A DNA stretch of 64,000 nt. It comes from Leptospira sanjuanensis. GTDB taxonomy: Bacteria > Spirochaetota > Leptospiria > Leptospirales > Leptospiraceae. Below are positions 22,892 through 44,954 of the stretch, piece by piece (within the stretch, counting starts at the first letter, position 1; each line of letters starts with the position of its first letter). The notes under the pieces are model-generated. The model had not been told where the DNA came from and did no database searches. It saw nothing but the letters and a program-made list of their open reading frames with translations. The stretch covers positions 3,548,001 through 3,612,000 of the forward strand of contig NZ_JAIZBH010000001.1 in the NCBI RefSeq assembly GCF_022267375.1, written 5' to 3'. A program made the position numbers and the translations under genes.

Positions 22892-23767
22892 ATGAAACGA
22901 ATCCTAATTTCATTTCCCGAAAACGAAGCCCTTACAAAAAGAATTTCGGAACGATCCGGCTTAAAGGTCGGTAAAGCCGAGTTCGGAAGATTTCCGGACG
23001 GAGAATCCAAATTTAGAATCGACGAAGAATTAGCTGAAACGGAAATCTACGTCGTCTGCTCCTTAGATCGCCCCGATACAAAGATCGTCCCGCTTCTCTT
23101 TTTCTGTGAAACGGCAAGGTTGCTCGGTGCCGAAAAAATTCATCTCATAGCGCCTTATCTATGTTATATGAGACAAGACAAAGTCTTTCATCCCGGAGAA
23201 GGCATCAACGCCCGCTATTTCGCATCCTTGATTTCCCGTTACGTGGATTCGGTTTTGACGATCGATCCTCATCTGCATCGAATTCACAACCTAGAAGACA
23301 TTTTCAGCGTAAAGGCGACGACCTTACACGCGACACGGCTCTTTGCGGATTATATCCGCAAGAACGTCAAAAATCCGATTTTGATCGGACCGGACAACGA
23401 GAGCAGTCAATGGGTTAGCGAAGTCGCGAAAGAATCCGATTCTCCGTTTACGATTTTGGAAAAAAAACGCAAAGGGGACCGCGACGTGGAAGTAAGCGTT
23501 CCGCAAATCGAAACGTATCGAAACCATACGCCGGTTTTGATAGACGACATCGTTTCCACGGGAAAAACTCTGCTCAAAACGATCGCACATCTGAAAAATG
23601 CCGGAATGCAGGCCCCCGCTTGTCTTTGTGTTCACGGAATTTTCGCGGACGATTCTTATCAAGAATTGATCGAAAGCGGAGCGAATCCGATCATTACTAC
23701 GAATACGATCGATCACGTAAGCAATCGTATCGATATAAGCGCACTGATTGCGGAGAATTTGTTTTAA
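22892..23767 (+). CDS. Ribose-phosphate pyrophosphokinase (PRPP synthetase) family
   Basis: The enzyme transfers pyrophosphate from ATP to ribose-5-phosphate to make PRPP for nucleotide, His and Trp synthesis. At 291 residues it is shorter than classical Prs (about 315). It shows FGRFPDGESK, the ATP loop YLCYMRQDK (90-97), DPHLHRI (125-131) and the PRPP loop DDIVSTGKT (218-226). An AAGGAG site precedes the ATG and only eight bases separate it from the phosphorylase gene. Being divergent from housekeeping Prs and linked to a phosphorylase, it may serve salvage or use another pentose phosphate. Its TAA stop is nested in the convergent phosphatase stop. Confidence 0.88.
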   Translation: MKRILISFPENEALTKRISERSGLKVGKAEFGRFPDGESKFRIDEELAETEIYVVCSLDRPDTKIVPLLFFCETARLLGAEKIHLIAPYLCYMRQDKVFHPGEGINARYFASLISRYVDSVLTIDPHLHRIHNLEDIFSVKATTLHATRLFADYIRKNVKNPILIGPDNESSQWVSEVAKESDSPFTILEKKRKGDRDVEVSVPQIETYRNHTPVLIDDIVSTGKTLLKTIAHLKNAGMQAPACLCVHGIFADDSYQELIESGANPIITTNTIDHVSNRIDISALIAENLF

Positions 23768-26421
23768 CCGTTTCGATGATCTGGAATCGGATGCTCGAGC
23801 TGGATGCGGATTTTTTTTGCGTGAGAATTACTCGGATCGAGTTGATCCACTTTTTCCAAAAGTTTTACCGCGATCTCCTTCTTATGAATGAACAGATACG
23901 ATTCGGCGAGATGAGCCACATTGTTCAGGAATTCCGGTTCACGGAGTAATACGCGCTCCCCTAACTCCACCGCTTGACGAAAACGTTTCATCCTTTTGTA
24001 GATCAAAGAGGCGGTAAACATCGCCTCCACATCCTCGGGGAAATCGGAAATCAATTCCTCGAATAAATTAAGCGCCTCTTCGTATTTGCCGATTTTATAA
24101 TATATCTTCGCGAGTTCCTTTTTAAACGCGGGAGACATCGTCTCGTCTTCCAACTTGTTCTTCAGGTTTTCGAGATGATACAAAGCGTGTTCCCAGTTCT
24201 CCGCTTGCAGATACTTTAGATACGTTTCGTCCGGAAAAACGAAGGATTGAATTTTAGGTGCGCTTTCCAGTCGAACCGGTTCTTTGAGATAGGTCATCTT
24301 TACGATGCTCAGATCGTCCGTAAGTTCTCCGTAATTCCGAAGTCCTTGTACGAGTAAACCGAGATCGCCTCTGGCCTCATCCACTCTTTTTAAGAATTGC
24401 GATTCGTCCTCGTTGATCAATCTTGTCCCGTCCGGATCGACTCCGAGCAGCAGGTCGTCTCGTCCGTCAGAACCGATAAAAATCGTATCTCCTTTTTCCA
24501 AAAGGAAGATTTTCACTTTCATCTTGCTTTCCAGACCGGTGATTCCTATCTTTCTAAGTTCCAATTTGTCCTCGATAAAGGAGGAGACGCCGTCGCGATA
24601 TAAAACCGTCCAAGGGTGTTCTGCATTCAAAAAATAGAATATTCCGGATTCTAAATCCACGAGACCCAGGACTACGGAAATCAGCATCGATCCGTCGAAC
24701 GATTCGAAGATGTTCTGAAGCTCCAAAAAACATTCCTTCAACCAGAGTTCAGGCGGCTTGGATCGATACGAACTAACGTTCTTTGTCCTGGAAACGAAAG
24801 ATCTGAAAACCACCCCTAACACGAGTGCGCCTCCCGCGCCTTGAATCGACTTTCCCATCGCGTCCCCGTTTACGAGAACGAGATATTTCCGATCCTTCAA
24901 AACGATCTCGTCGGCGATGATAATGTCCCCTCCGATTTCCTTTTTCCATTGTTTGAACTCGAAATGTTTTTTCTGACGGCTGAAACCTTCCACGGAAATC
25001 GATTCGTTCTGAATCTTATAACGATTCAACGGATCCAATAATAAAGAAGTCAAAAAGTAATCCCCGTCCTGCTGAATCTTCAACTCCTGAATCTGATTCA
25101 GAGTATCTTCCAATTGTCCCGTTCTTTCTCGGACTTTTCGATCCAAGTCCAGATTCAATTCTTCCACTTCGTTGTGAACCCTGAGAAATCGGTTCGCGAG
25201 AATGAACACGATCCCTAATTCGAAGGTAAAAAATCCATATTTTAGAAGTCCATAATTTTCTAAATAAGGAAGGAGCTGCATAGACCCCACAAGATCGGTG
25301 ATCGCGGATACCAGAAGAATGATGAATCCGGCGAATAACCGAACACTGTCCTGGTTCCTTTGGATCAAGGAGCGGATCATAACGTAAAGCGCGTACGACG
25401 CAAAGAGAAAGATCGAATACTGCCAAGCCTGAAGCAATAGAACGGAAATCGCACGATTGCAAAACGGAATCAGGGACGTAAGCGCAAAGGCAAAGAATTG
25501 ATAAAATCTAGACACGGAACCGATCTTCGATTCGAAGAACGTATCCAAAAACAAAAGAAAAAAAGTCGGAATGTTGAATACGACCATATACTCCAATTTC
25601 ATTTGGAGGACCGGATCAAGGTTGAGTTCGTAAACGGCGTTGCTTCTCAGATAAATGTATATCGCAAGCAACATCGAAAAAAGACCGAAGAAGAGATTGT
25701 ATTTCTCCTGTGGACGTTTGAAATAAAATAGGAAATGATAGAACCCGACGAACAGATATAAAAACGCGAGCATCAAAGTCGATCGTTCGGATAAGATCGA
25801 CGCGTTACGCGACTGCAAATCGATCATCGGAGGAACGGAATCGAAACTCGCGTACGCGTCGAGTTCCTCGCCCGGATCGGAAGACAAGATCAGTCGGACT
25901 TCGTTGCTTCCGACGCGAACTTTGTTTTCGGGGATCGGAAAGATCACGTGTCTTTTAAATCCGTTTTTGACGATTCTTCCTCCAAAGACCAGTCCCCCCT
26001 CTCCTATCTTTTCTCCGTTGAAATAAATTTCATACGCGTTCGTAAGAAGGGGAAAGTGGATGGAAAGTCCGTCGACGGAAAGAGCGTTCAGATCCTGCGC
26101 GGAAATATCGAACACCTTTAACAAGGTTACGGTCCGCGTAAAACCTTCGGGAAACGAAAAGGAACGGACGGTATCTTTCGGAATCGGAAGAGACTTCAAT
26201 TCCTTCCAGGAAGAATTCTCGATCGGAGCGGCAAGATTTTTTCCTTCCGTAATTTTCCAATCCTTCGTCAATTGGATCGGAAATGAAAAGATAGGCGCGC
26301 TTATCAGAAAAAAAACGCATAAGAGGATGCGATTATAAAAACGTTCGGTTCTGTTTTGAAAATCGGAATCCACCGTTATTTGCCGCCAGCCCTTTGATAG
26401 AAGAAATCCTTCGTTTGGCAA
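23764..26421 (-). CDS. 7TMR-DISM receptor / PP2C phosphatase with C-terminal TPR
   Basis: This 885-residue membrane protein has a signal segment (about 28-48), an extracytoplasmic DISM ligand domain (about 50-210), seven transmembrane helices (about 215-405), a coiled coil, a SpoIIE-type PP2C domain (about 460-690) and a TPR tail (about 715-870). PP2C acids lie in GGDIIIADE, VNGDAMGKS, FIGSDGRDD and LTDDLSIV. The helix AGGALVLGVVF replaces the usual loop after the second Asp motif. It likely senses an outer ligand and dephosphorylates a STAS-type protein, with TPRs adding partner specificity. It shares its architecture with 12669-14768, apart from the TPR tail. Confidence 0.9.
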   Translation of the reverse strand: MPNEGFLLSKGWRQITVDSDFQNRTERFYNRILLCVFFLISAPIFSFPIQLTKDWKITEGKNLAAPIENSSWKELKSLPIPKDTVRSFSFPEGFTRTVTLLKVFDISAQDLNALSVDGLSIHFPLLTNAYEIYFNGEKIGEGGLVFGGRIVKNGFKRHVIFPIPENKVRVGSNEVRLILSSDPGEELDAYASFDSVPPMIDLQSRNASILSERSTLMLAFLYLFVGFYHFLFYFKRPQEKYNLFFGLFSMLLAIYIYLRSNAVYELNLDPVLQMKLEYMVVFNIPTFFLLFLDTFFESKIGSVSRFYQFFAFALTSLIPFCNRAISVLLLQAWQYSIFLFASYALYVMIRSLIQRNQDSVRLFAGFIILLVSAITDLVGSMQLLPYLENYGLLKYGFFTFELGIVFILANRFLRVHNEVEELNLDLDRKVRERTGQLEDTLNQIQELKIQQDGDYFLTSLLLDPLNRYKIQNESISVEGFSRQKKHFEFKQWKKEIGGDIIIADEIVLKDRKYLVLVNGDAMGKSIQGAGGALVLGVVFRSFVSRTKNVSSYRSKPPELWLKECFLELQNIFESFDGSMLISVVLGLVDLESGIFYFLNAEHPWTVLYRDGVSSFIEDKLELRKIGITGLESKMKVKIFLLEKGDTIFIGSDGRDDLLLGVDPDGTRLINEDESQFLKRVDEARGDLGLLVQGLRNYGELTDDLSIVKMTYLKEPVRLESAPKIQSFVFPDETYLKYLQAENWEHALYHLENLKNKLEDETMSPAFKKELAKIYYKIGKYEEALNLFEELISDFPEDVEAMFTASLIYKRMKRFRQAVELGERVLLREPEFLNNVAHLAESYLFIHKKEIAVKLLEKVDQLDPSNSHAKKIRIQLEHPIPDHRNG

Positions 26422-26548
26422 TCAATATTAAACGGAAATAAAAATAATTGATCGAACCTCGATTCGGCGGAAAGGAAGAACTTGGAAGAATATTTCACTT
26501 TTTTAATGTTAGGTGAAAGTTTCTTACATCAAGATTAAAACGAATCCT

Positions 26549-26571
26549 AAAAAATCTCGTTCGATCGAACG
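26549..26571 (-). terminator. Probable terminator of the OmpA-family gene
   Basis: Minus strand: CGTTC-GATC-GAACG (26571-26558, a perfect 14-bp palindrome) is followed three bases later by six T residues, 15 bases beyond the OmpA stop. The stem is only five pairs, so efficiency is uncertain. Confidence 0.5.
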
Positions 26572-26585
26572 TCCGAGTTTTACGA

Positions 26586-27971
<1,386 letters not shown>

Positions 27972-28088
27972 AGTTTTAATTTCGTAAGATTTTAGGAAAA
28001 CATAAGGAAAGTGTAAAAAACTTTCCGAAAAATACGCCATTCGGACGAAAATTAAAATCGGAGTCCCGATTCGTTTCGGGAGAATTCT

Positions 28089-28409
28089 ATGGAAGCGAGA
28101 CTCGTTTACGTCACCGCAAAGAACGAAAAAGAAGCCCTTAAAATCGGAAAAACCTTAGTCGAAGAACGATTGGCCGCTTGTGCGAACATTCTTCCCAAGA
28201 TGAAGTCGGTTTATCACTGGGAAAAGAAACTCGTCGTGGATAACGAAACCGTTCTAATCCTAAAAACGAAAAGCGAATTGATGACCGAACTCACTCTTCG
28301 AATTAAATCCTTACACAGTTATTCTGTTCCATGTGTGGTTAGTCTTCCGCTTTTGGAAGGAAACCGCGATTACTTTACGTGGTTGTTCGGCGAAGTGATT
28401 TCGGAATAA
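28089..28409 (+). CDS. cutA: CutA family divalent-cation tolerance protein
   Basis: This 106-residue, ferredoxin-like trimeric protein belongs to the CutA1 family, linked in E. coli to copper and divalent metal tolerance although the mechanism is debated. The typical signatures are NEKEALKIGKTLVEERLAACANI, here with conserved Cys in LAACANILP, YHWEKKL, TKSELMTEL and HSYSVPCVVSLPL. Length and motifs match the full family. It is followed after 22 bases by a patatin gene on the same strand and may be co-transcribed. Confidence 0.93.
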   Translation: MEARLVYVTAKNEKEALKIGKTLVEERLAACANILPKMKSVYHWEKKLVVDNETVLILKTKSELMTELTLRIKSLHSYSVPCVVSLPLLEGNRDYFTWLFGEVISE

Positions 28410-28431
28410 CAGATTCAAAAAAGGTTATATA

Positions 28432-29265
28432 GTGCAGATCCACGTTAAACAAAAATATACGGCCCTTACTTTTAACTCCGCTTTTTTCGGCTTTTACGCG
28501 CACGCGGGTTTCGCCAAAGGACTTTCCGAAATCGGATTTCATCCCGTTAAAATCACGGGTTGCAGCTCAGGCGCTCTCATCGGCTCCCTCGTTGCGGCCG
28601 GAGTTCCTGTCGAAACGATGACCGATCTGATTCTAAACTTGAAAAAAAAGGATTTCTGGGAAGGAAATCTGATCACGAATATCGTAAAGCCGATCCGCAA
28701 AGGACTCAAAAATTATTCCGGAATTCTTTCCGGAAAAAAAATCAAAGAATTATTAAAACCGCATTTAGGTCATAAGAAGATCGAAGATCTCCCCGTTCCA
28801 ATGGGAGTTTCCGTTTCCAACCTCACAAAACAAATCCGCGAACTCAAAACGAAAGGAGATCTGATCGATCAAATCCTCGCTTCGATGACGTTTCCATTCC
28901 TATTCGAAATTCAAAAATTGGGAGAAGAGGAATTCATCGACGGAGGTGTCGCCGATCAGGAACCGATTAAGGAATTGATTTTGGATAAGTCGATCAAGAA
29001 GATCGTCGTCCACAGCGTTCGGACAAAAAAAGGCCATTCCGAACGGGCAATGCTGCGCGCGTTTCATTCTTCCGTTCAGATCATCGAAAACGAAACGAGG
29101 GAACTGAAGGAACTTCTCGCGAAACATTATAAAAAACAAATATTACGCGTGGAAACCGTAACTCCTTATATCGATGCCGATCGCCTCAAACACGGAAGAG
29201 AAGCGTTGGAAGAAGGTAGAAAAAGCGCTCATCATTGGAAAAAGAAGATCCTCGCATCCGCATAA
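28432..29265 (+). CDS. Patatin-like phospholipase (second copy)
   Basis: This 277-residue serine acyl hydrolase differs from the patatin at 14924. The nucleophile sits in GCSSG (GxSxG) and the catalytic Asp in FIDGGVADQEP. The oxyanion segment is less glycine-rich than usual (NSAFFGFYAHAGFAKGL), which may alter substrate choice. No signal peptide is visible. The start is GTG at 28432 with AAAAAAGG eight bases upstream. It follows cutA and precedes the GNAT gene on the same strand with short gaps, suggesting a three-gene unit. Confidence 0.88.
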   Translation: MQIHVKQKYTALTFNSAFFGFYAHAGFAKGLSEIGFHPVKITGCSSGALIGSLVAAGVPVETMTDLILNLKKKDFWEGNLITNIVKPIRKGLKNYSGILSGKKIKELLKPHLGHKKIEDLPVPMGVSVSNLTKQIRELKTKGDLIDQILASMTFPFLFEIQKLGEEEFIDGGVADQEPIKELILDKSIKKIVVHSVRTKKGHSERAMLRAFHSSVQIIENETRELKELLAKHYKKQILRVETVTPYIDADRLKHGREALEEGRKSAHHWKKKILASA

Positions 29266-29302
29266 AACGCGCAATCCGCACGAGATCCGATCGCCTAACA
29301 AG

Positions 29303-30082
<780 letters not shown>

Positions 30083-30107
30083 AAAACTTTAATGCGTTCT
30101 GACGTGT

Positions 30108-31376
<1,269 letters not shown>

Positions 31377-31389
31377 GAAAAGCGCTGTT

Positions 31390-32032
<643 letters not shown>

Positions 32033-32170
32033 GTTGAATTTAACGACTTATCTTTGATTCGTACCAGAGAAATGAAAAGTTGTAAATTAAAATTTCGATC
32101 CGTTGAGGAACAACGCTTTTCCTTTGAAAATGAAGTGAATCTTCCCCGCAAATTTCGAAGATGGTAAACC

Positions 32171-33460
32171 ATGGAACGCATTCGCATTGGATTGATCGGA
32201 GCAGGAACCGTCGGATCGGGGGTTTTAGAAATTCTTAAAAAGGAAAGCGCCTCGTATCGGGAGAAGTTCGGATTGGAATTGATCCTCTCTTCGATCTGTA
32301 CACGTTCACCGGAAAAAATCAGAAAGGAACTTCAAAACTTTCCGAATTGTAAATTAGAATCCGATTATCAAAAAATGATCTCCGATCCGGAAATCGATAT
32401 GATTCTGGAACTCGTTGGCGGAACCGACATTGCGTACTCCATCGTAAAAGACGCGTTAAAGAACGGCAAAACGGTGATCACCGCAAACAAAGCCCTTCTC
32501 TCTCAAAGAGGGGACGAGTTATTCTCTTTAGCTCACGAACAAGGTTTGGAAATCGGAATGGAAGCTTCCGTCGCGGGGGCCATTCCGGTCATACGTTCCA
32601 TCAAATCGGGACTGGGTTCCGATTCCTTTCTTTCCTTATACGGCATATTAAACGGAACTACGAATTTTATTCTTTCCAAGATGGAGTTGGAACACCTGGA
32701 TTATTCGGAAGCGTTGCGTATCGCACAAGACTTAGGTTTTGCGGAAAAAGATCCCACCTTCGACGTGGAAGGAATCGATACGGCTCACAAAATCAGCATT
32801 TTAGGAAGTTTGGCGTTCGCCGAAAAAATTCCTTTACAGAGCGTACAAATCGAAGGTATAACAAAGATCAGCGGATTGGATATTCAATTTGCGAGCGAAC
32901 TCGGTTACAGAATTAAACTTCTGGGGCTGGTGCGGAAGTTGTCGAATAAGATCGAAGCCCGAGTTCAACCCGTGATGATTCCCGTAAAACATCCGTTCGC
33001 GAATATCATGAACGAGATGAATGCGGTTTATTATCAGACCGCGTATGCCGGTCCGGGAATGTTCGTGGGGAAAGGAGCGGGTTCGCTACCGACGGCTTCT
33101 TCCGTCGTTTCCGATATTCTGTATTACGGAGCGAGAAGAAACAAGGGAATCGCACCGGAAAAGAATCTTTTTCCGCAAGCGACGATCTCGGAAGCCAACG
33201 GTTCCCTGGTTCGTTACTATCTCCGATTTACCACCGTGGATTTGCCCGGAGTACTTTCCGAAATTTCCAAGGTATTGGGTGATCACGGAATTTCTATTTC
33301 TTCCGTGAGACAAAACGAAGCTGAAAAAGAACCTGTGGAAGTTGTTGTTATTACGCATCCGGCAACGGAGGAGAATATCAAGAAATCGTTGAAGATCATC
33401 GACGGACTTTCCTTGATTCGACACTCTTCGGTTGCGATCCGATTGGAAGATAAGCTCTGA
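32171..33460 (+). CDS. hom: Homoserine dehydrogenase
   Basis: Hom reduces aspartate semialdehyde to homoserine for Met, Thr and Ile synthesis. The 429-residue protein begins with the NAD(P)-binding motif [17 protein letters not shown], has the catalytic segment [10 protein letters not shown] and the substrate region [15 protein letters not shown] with [20 protein letters not shown]-terminal ACT domain (about 350-425; [24 protein letters not shown]) suggests allosteric control by threonine. Two small genes follow closely, ending with the STAS gene. The divergent membrane protein gene begins 151 bases away. Confidence 0.95.
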   Translation: MERIRIGLIGAGTVGSGVLEILKKESASYREKFGLELILSSICTRSPEKIRKELQNFPNCKLESDYQKMISDPEIDMILELVGGTDIAYSIVKDALKNGKTVITANKALLSQRGDELFSLAHEQGLEIGMEASVAGAIPVIRSIKSGLGSDSFLSLYGILNGTTNFILSKMELEHLDYSEALRIAQDLGFAEKDPTFDVEGIDTAHKISILGSLAFAEKIPLQSVQIEGITKISGLDIQFASELGYRIKLLGLVRKLSNKIEARVQPVMIPVKHPFANIMNEMNAVYYQTAYAGPGMFVGKGAGSLPTASSVVSDILYYGARRNKGIAPEKNLFPQATISEANGSLVRYYLRFTTVDLPGVLSEISKVLGDHGISISSVRQNEAEKEPVEVVVITHPATEENIKKSLKIIDGLSLIRHSSVAIRLEDKL

Positions 33461-33472
33461 GAATTCCGTCCT

Positions 33473-35954
<2,482 letters not shown>

Positions 35955-36065
35955 TCGTGTTCTCGGAAATCATGCTTGTCATGGAAAAAAGCGTGAAAAA
36001 GCTGAAAAATCGACCGAACTTATAATAGACCCTTAAGAAAAATTTTTATCGTTCAAAGGCTGCCC

Positions 36066-37505
36066 ATGTCCTCATTTTTTAAAATTCGAAACGTATCGTT
36101 TTACGTTGTTCTTCTTTCTTCTTTGAGTCTTTCCGGTCTGAAAGCGGAATCGATTTCAATTTCGAAACAAAACGGCGGGCTCGCAAAACAAGTCGACGCG
36201 CCGGACGATTCCGCGGAAACTCCGGGTTCGGGAGAATCGTCTACGGACGGAAACTCTTCCGGCGGTTTGAACGTGGACGATCCGCGAAATCTTACGGAGG
36301 AATCGGACGGAGTTTCTTCGTATGAAAAAAGAAAACGAAAGGACCTCACACCGAAAGAAAGACAAGAGATCGATTACGATCTTTCCCTCAAAAAAGGAAT
36401 TCTGACCGTCTTCCGCGCGGAAGCGGAAAAACGTTATAAGGTTTTGGATCGGATCGCTCTCACGCATTCGATTCCGAGAGTGCGCGCCGCCGCGGTTTTA
36501 GCCATCGGAAGAATGGGAAAAGGCGGAGTAAAGACGCTGCACCACGTAATCGAACGGGACGGGGAAGCGGTAAGACAGGCCGCCTACAAGGCGTTAGCCG
36601 ATATCGGTTCTCCCTCTTCCTTGGATTATTTTTTCAGAGGAATCAAGTCGAACGATCCGGACATTCAGTTTTCCTCCTGGAGAGGAATGGGTAAAACCAA
36701 GGATCCTTCGGCGCGGGACATTTTGATCCGCCAGGGAATCCGTTCTTCCAGAACCGAAATCGTCAAGGCCTCCATCTTGGGTTTGGCCGCGTTTCAGGTA
36801 AACGACGACCTCAAACTCTTTAAAACGTATTTGGAATCGGAAGATCCCGAACTTCAAAAGACCGCGATCGAAGCGTTGGGAATTCATAAAACCCGAGCGT
36901 CGCTTAGAATTTTGGAACAAACCCTCGAAACAAAACCGGAACTCGTGCGCAACATCATCGAGGCGATCGGCCAGAACACGAGCCTTTACGGAACCTATTC
37001 GTTTATTAGAATATTAGAAAGTTCCACTTCGGACGAATTGACCCAAAGGGTTTTGGCGCAGCTTTATCTGAGAAAGGCTTTTTATCAATTCGGAACGGTT
37101 CAAGTAGAAGGCGGTTTTTCGCAAGAAAATCCGTATCCTACATCCCGCAAGATGCGAAACCTAACCGTGGGAGAAGTCGGAAAGATTTTGAAGAAGAGCG
37201 ATCGCCGTTTTATACAAAAGGTCGGAGATAAATACGCGGAAGATCATTACTACCTTCTTCTTCTTGAATCCAAGAATCCGGAAAGTTATTACGAAACGTT
37301 CCAATCCTGGGTGTTCGGTCCTTACTTAAAGATCAGAACGATCATCGCTCCTCCGAAAGAGAAAAAGAAAGGCAAAGGAAAGTATCGGAGAAAGGAAAAC
37401 AAATTCACTCCCGCTTCGGAGATGGAAGAAACCGATCCTGCCGCCGATCCGTCCAGAACGAACGCAGAACCTTCCGCAGAAGGCGAACCGGTTCCGGAAC
37501 AATGA
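36066..37505 (+). CDS. Secreted HEAT-repeat protein
   Basis: A signal peptide (about 1-27; [20 protein letters not shown]) leads to a low-complexity Ser/Gly/Asp linker, then HEAT/PBS-lyase-like repeats from about 130 to 330, such as [21 protein letters not shown] and [17 protein letters not shown]. The final ~80 residues are Lys-rich then acidic. HEAT repeats form a curved protein-binding surface, so a periplasmic scaffold is likely. It is transcribed alone, divergent from hflX across about 110 bases. Confidence 0.85.
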   Translation: MSSFFKIRNVSFYVVLLSSLSLSGLKAESISISKQNGGLAKQVDAPDDSAETPGSGESSTDGNSSGGLNVDDPRNLTEESDGVSSYEKRKRKDLTPKERQEIDYDLSLKKGILTVFRAEAEKRYKVLDRIALTHSIPRVRAAAVLAIGRMGKGGVKTLHHVIERDGEAVRQAAYKALADIGSPSSLDYFFRGIKSNDPDIQFSSWRGMGKTKDPSARDILIRQGIRSSRTEIVKASILGLAAFQVNDDLKLFKTYLESEDPELQKTAIEALGIHKTRASLRILEQTLETKPELVRNIIEAIGQNTSLYGTYSFIRILESSTSDELTQRVLAQLYLRKAFYQFGTVQVEGGFSQENPYPTSRKMRNLTVGEVGKILKKSDRRFIQKVGDKYAEDHYYLLLLESKNPESYYETFQSWVFGPYLKIRTIIAPPKEKKKGKGKYRRKENKFTPASEMEETDPAADPSRTNAEPSAEGEPVPEQ

Positions 37506-37665
37506 CTCGAAAATTTCGGGTATGTACAAAACCGGATCAACAAGAGAAACACGGTTAAACACGACTTACTTAGAATTTAAGCGTGCTTTCTTTCGTCCGC
37601 GAGCGTAGACCTTTGCGAGCGTTCTGTTCGATTTCAGATTGATACGAAGTTCGGACTTACTCCGT

Positions 37666-38075
37666 TTAAAGAACGGATTCGAAGTTCGTTTTTCTTTTTA
37701 ACGCAGTGGGAAGGAACACAACCGTTCCTTGCTTGAGAGGAACCTTGGGAACCATCCAGCCGATTCCAGCGAACCAAGGAAGAATCGAAGCCGAAAAAAA
37801 CATCACGCCGGGAAAATCGAAACCGGTGGTCGCGATGATTTTGTTTCCCTGATACCCGTCCTTGTGAATCCTGCGGATCATCCAAAGGCCGGACGTTTGC
37901 GTTTCCATCGTGATATCCGTCACGATCGTATGAAACCGATTCTTATCTTTGGAATAAATTTCCCAACCTTGGGCAGCGTCGATCGCGCGCACGGTCTCGA
38001 ATCCCTTTTTTTCAAACCAAACCTTGAGGTTGTTCGCGTAGCGGTCGTTGTCGTCCACGATCAAAACGCTTTTTT

Positions 38076-38079
<4 letters not shown>
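37666..38079 (-). CDS. Single-domain response regulator
   Basis: The 137-residue receiver domain has acidic residues in LIVDDND, the phosphoacceptor Asp55 in TIVTDITME and the conserved Lys112 in MVPKVPL. There is no output domain; the C-terminal 20 residues are non-receiver. It could be a shuttle phosphodonor or CheY-like. Its ATG overlaps the ABC exporter stop (ATGA), so it is the last gene of the operon acyl-CoA dehydrogenase-trpE-trpG-ABC-receiver. Why a receiver is tied to Trp genes is unknown. Confidence 0.9.
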
Positions 38080-39970
<1,891 letters not shown>

Positions 39971-39974
<4 letters not shown>

Positions 39975-40548
39975 AGCTCCTGAACGATAGAGGAAAAGTT
40001 TCTGACCAGATCCAGTCCGGCGCTGGTCATGATGGATTCAGGATGAAATTGAACTCCGTAAAGATGTTTTTTGGTTTTGTGACGGACTCCCATAATCACG
40101 CCGTCGTGCGTTTTGGAAGCGATTTCCAATTCTTTCGGCATACTTTCGGGTTGAATCACGAGAGAATGATAACGGGTTGCAACGAAGGGAGAAGGAATTC
40201 CTCTGTAGATATCCTTACCGTCGTGTTCTATCAAAGAAACCTTTCCGTGCATGATCGATGGCGCGGAAACGATTTTACCGCCGTGAACGAGACCGATCGC
40301 CTGATGTCCGAGACAAACCCCGAAGATCGGAAGTTTGCCGCCGAGTTCTCGGATCACGTCCAGACAAACCTTGGAATCCTCGGGACGACCCGGACCCGGA
40401 GAAAGAATGATTCCCTTCGGTTTGAGTTCGTTGATTTCGTTTAACGTGATTTTATCGTTCCGATAAACTTCGACGTCGTTTCCGATCTGACAGAAATACT
40501 GATAGAGATTGTATGTGAAAGAATCGTAATTGTCGATGAGGAGAAGCA

Positions 40549-40549
<1 letters not shown>
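39971..40549 (-). CDS. trpG: Anthranilate synthase component II (glutamine amidotransferase)
   Basis: TrpG supplies ammonia from glutamine to TrpE. The 192-residue class I amidotransferase has the nucleophile Cys79 in [10 protein letters not shown] and His169/Glu171 in FHPESI. I choose ATG 40549 because trpE ends there in TAATG and AAAGGAG lies 10 bases upstream; the ATG at 40558 would sit one base from that site. PabA for p-aminobenzoate is the main alternative; one amidotransferase may serve both. The start of the ABC gene overlaps its stop. Confidence 0.93.
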
Positions 40550-43220
<2,671 letters not shown>

Positions 43221-43702
43221 TTTAATAGCACACCTTGGTCGAAATTGAACTCGTCCGATGGTTCCGGGCATCCCGCCTGGATCGCCGATAGCCGGTGTCT
43301 CATTTCCGGTACAGCCTCGAATTCGGTATTGGAACCTGGATTGAAGAGCTCTGTATGCAGGATTCGAAGGGAATCCTTTACCGTCAAGAAGGTACGAAAG
43401 CCAAATGCCTCGTAGAACTTGAAAGAAGGCTTCTATTCGCTGTTGGAACTCCTAAGAATTCTATTTGAAATTGTAGGAACTACAACCCGCAGCCCCGGAT
43501 GAATTCGAATTCTTTCCTTCTTCGATTCTATCCTGAAGTTATCCCCTTTTCGGGAGAAATCCAACCGTTTTCAAAACCGAATTTGAAAATGTAGGAGGTA
43601 CAACGTTTCAGAAAATGCTAATAAAAAAGCCCGAGGAAACCCCGGGCTTTTCGGAAGAAACGGTAAGGAAGAATTCTTCCCGACCGTAACCGTTCGATTC
43701 TC
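43221..43702. other. Intergenic region with a duplicated palindromic motif
   Basis: About 480 bases upstream of the acyl-CoA dehydrogenase operon. It holds the thiolase terminator and two similar 23-base elements (43464-43486, 43582-43604; 20 of 23 identical) exactly 118 bases apart. The first contains the palindrome TTGTAGGAACTACAA; the second has TGTAGGAGGTACA. A related GTTGGAACTCC lies at 43442. No credible gene is present. Confidence 0.65.
43625..43655 (-). terminator. Intrinsic terminator of the thiolase gene
   Basis: On the minus strand AAAGCCCGGGG and CTCGGGCTTT pair around a short TTTC loop and are followed by TTTTTTATT. It lies about 50 bases past the thiolase stop. Confidence 0.85.
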
Positions 43703-44884
<1,182 letters not shown>

Positions 44885-44954
44885 GATTACTCCTAATAAC
44901 TCTAATATTCTAAATATTGAATGCGTTTACTTTCAGCCGATTCCGTTTCCTATC

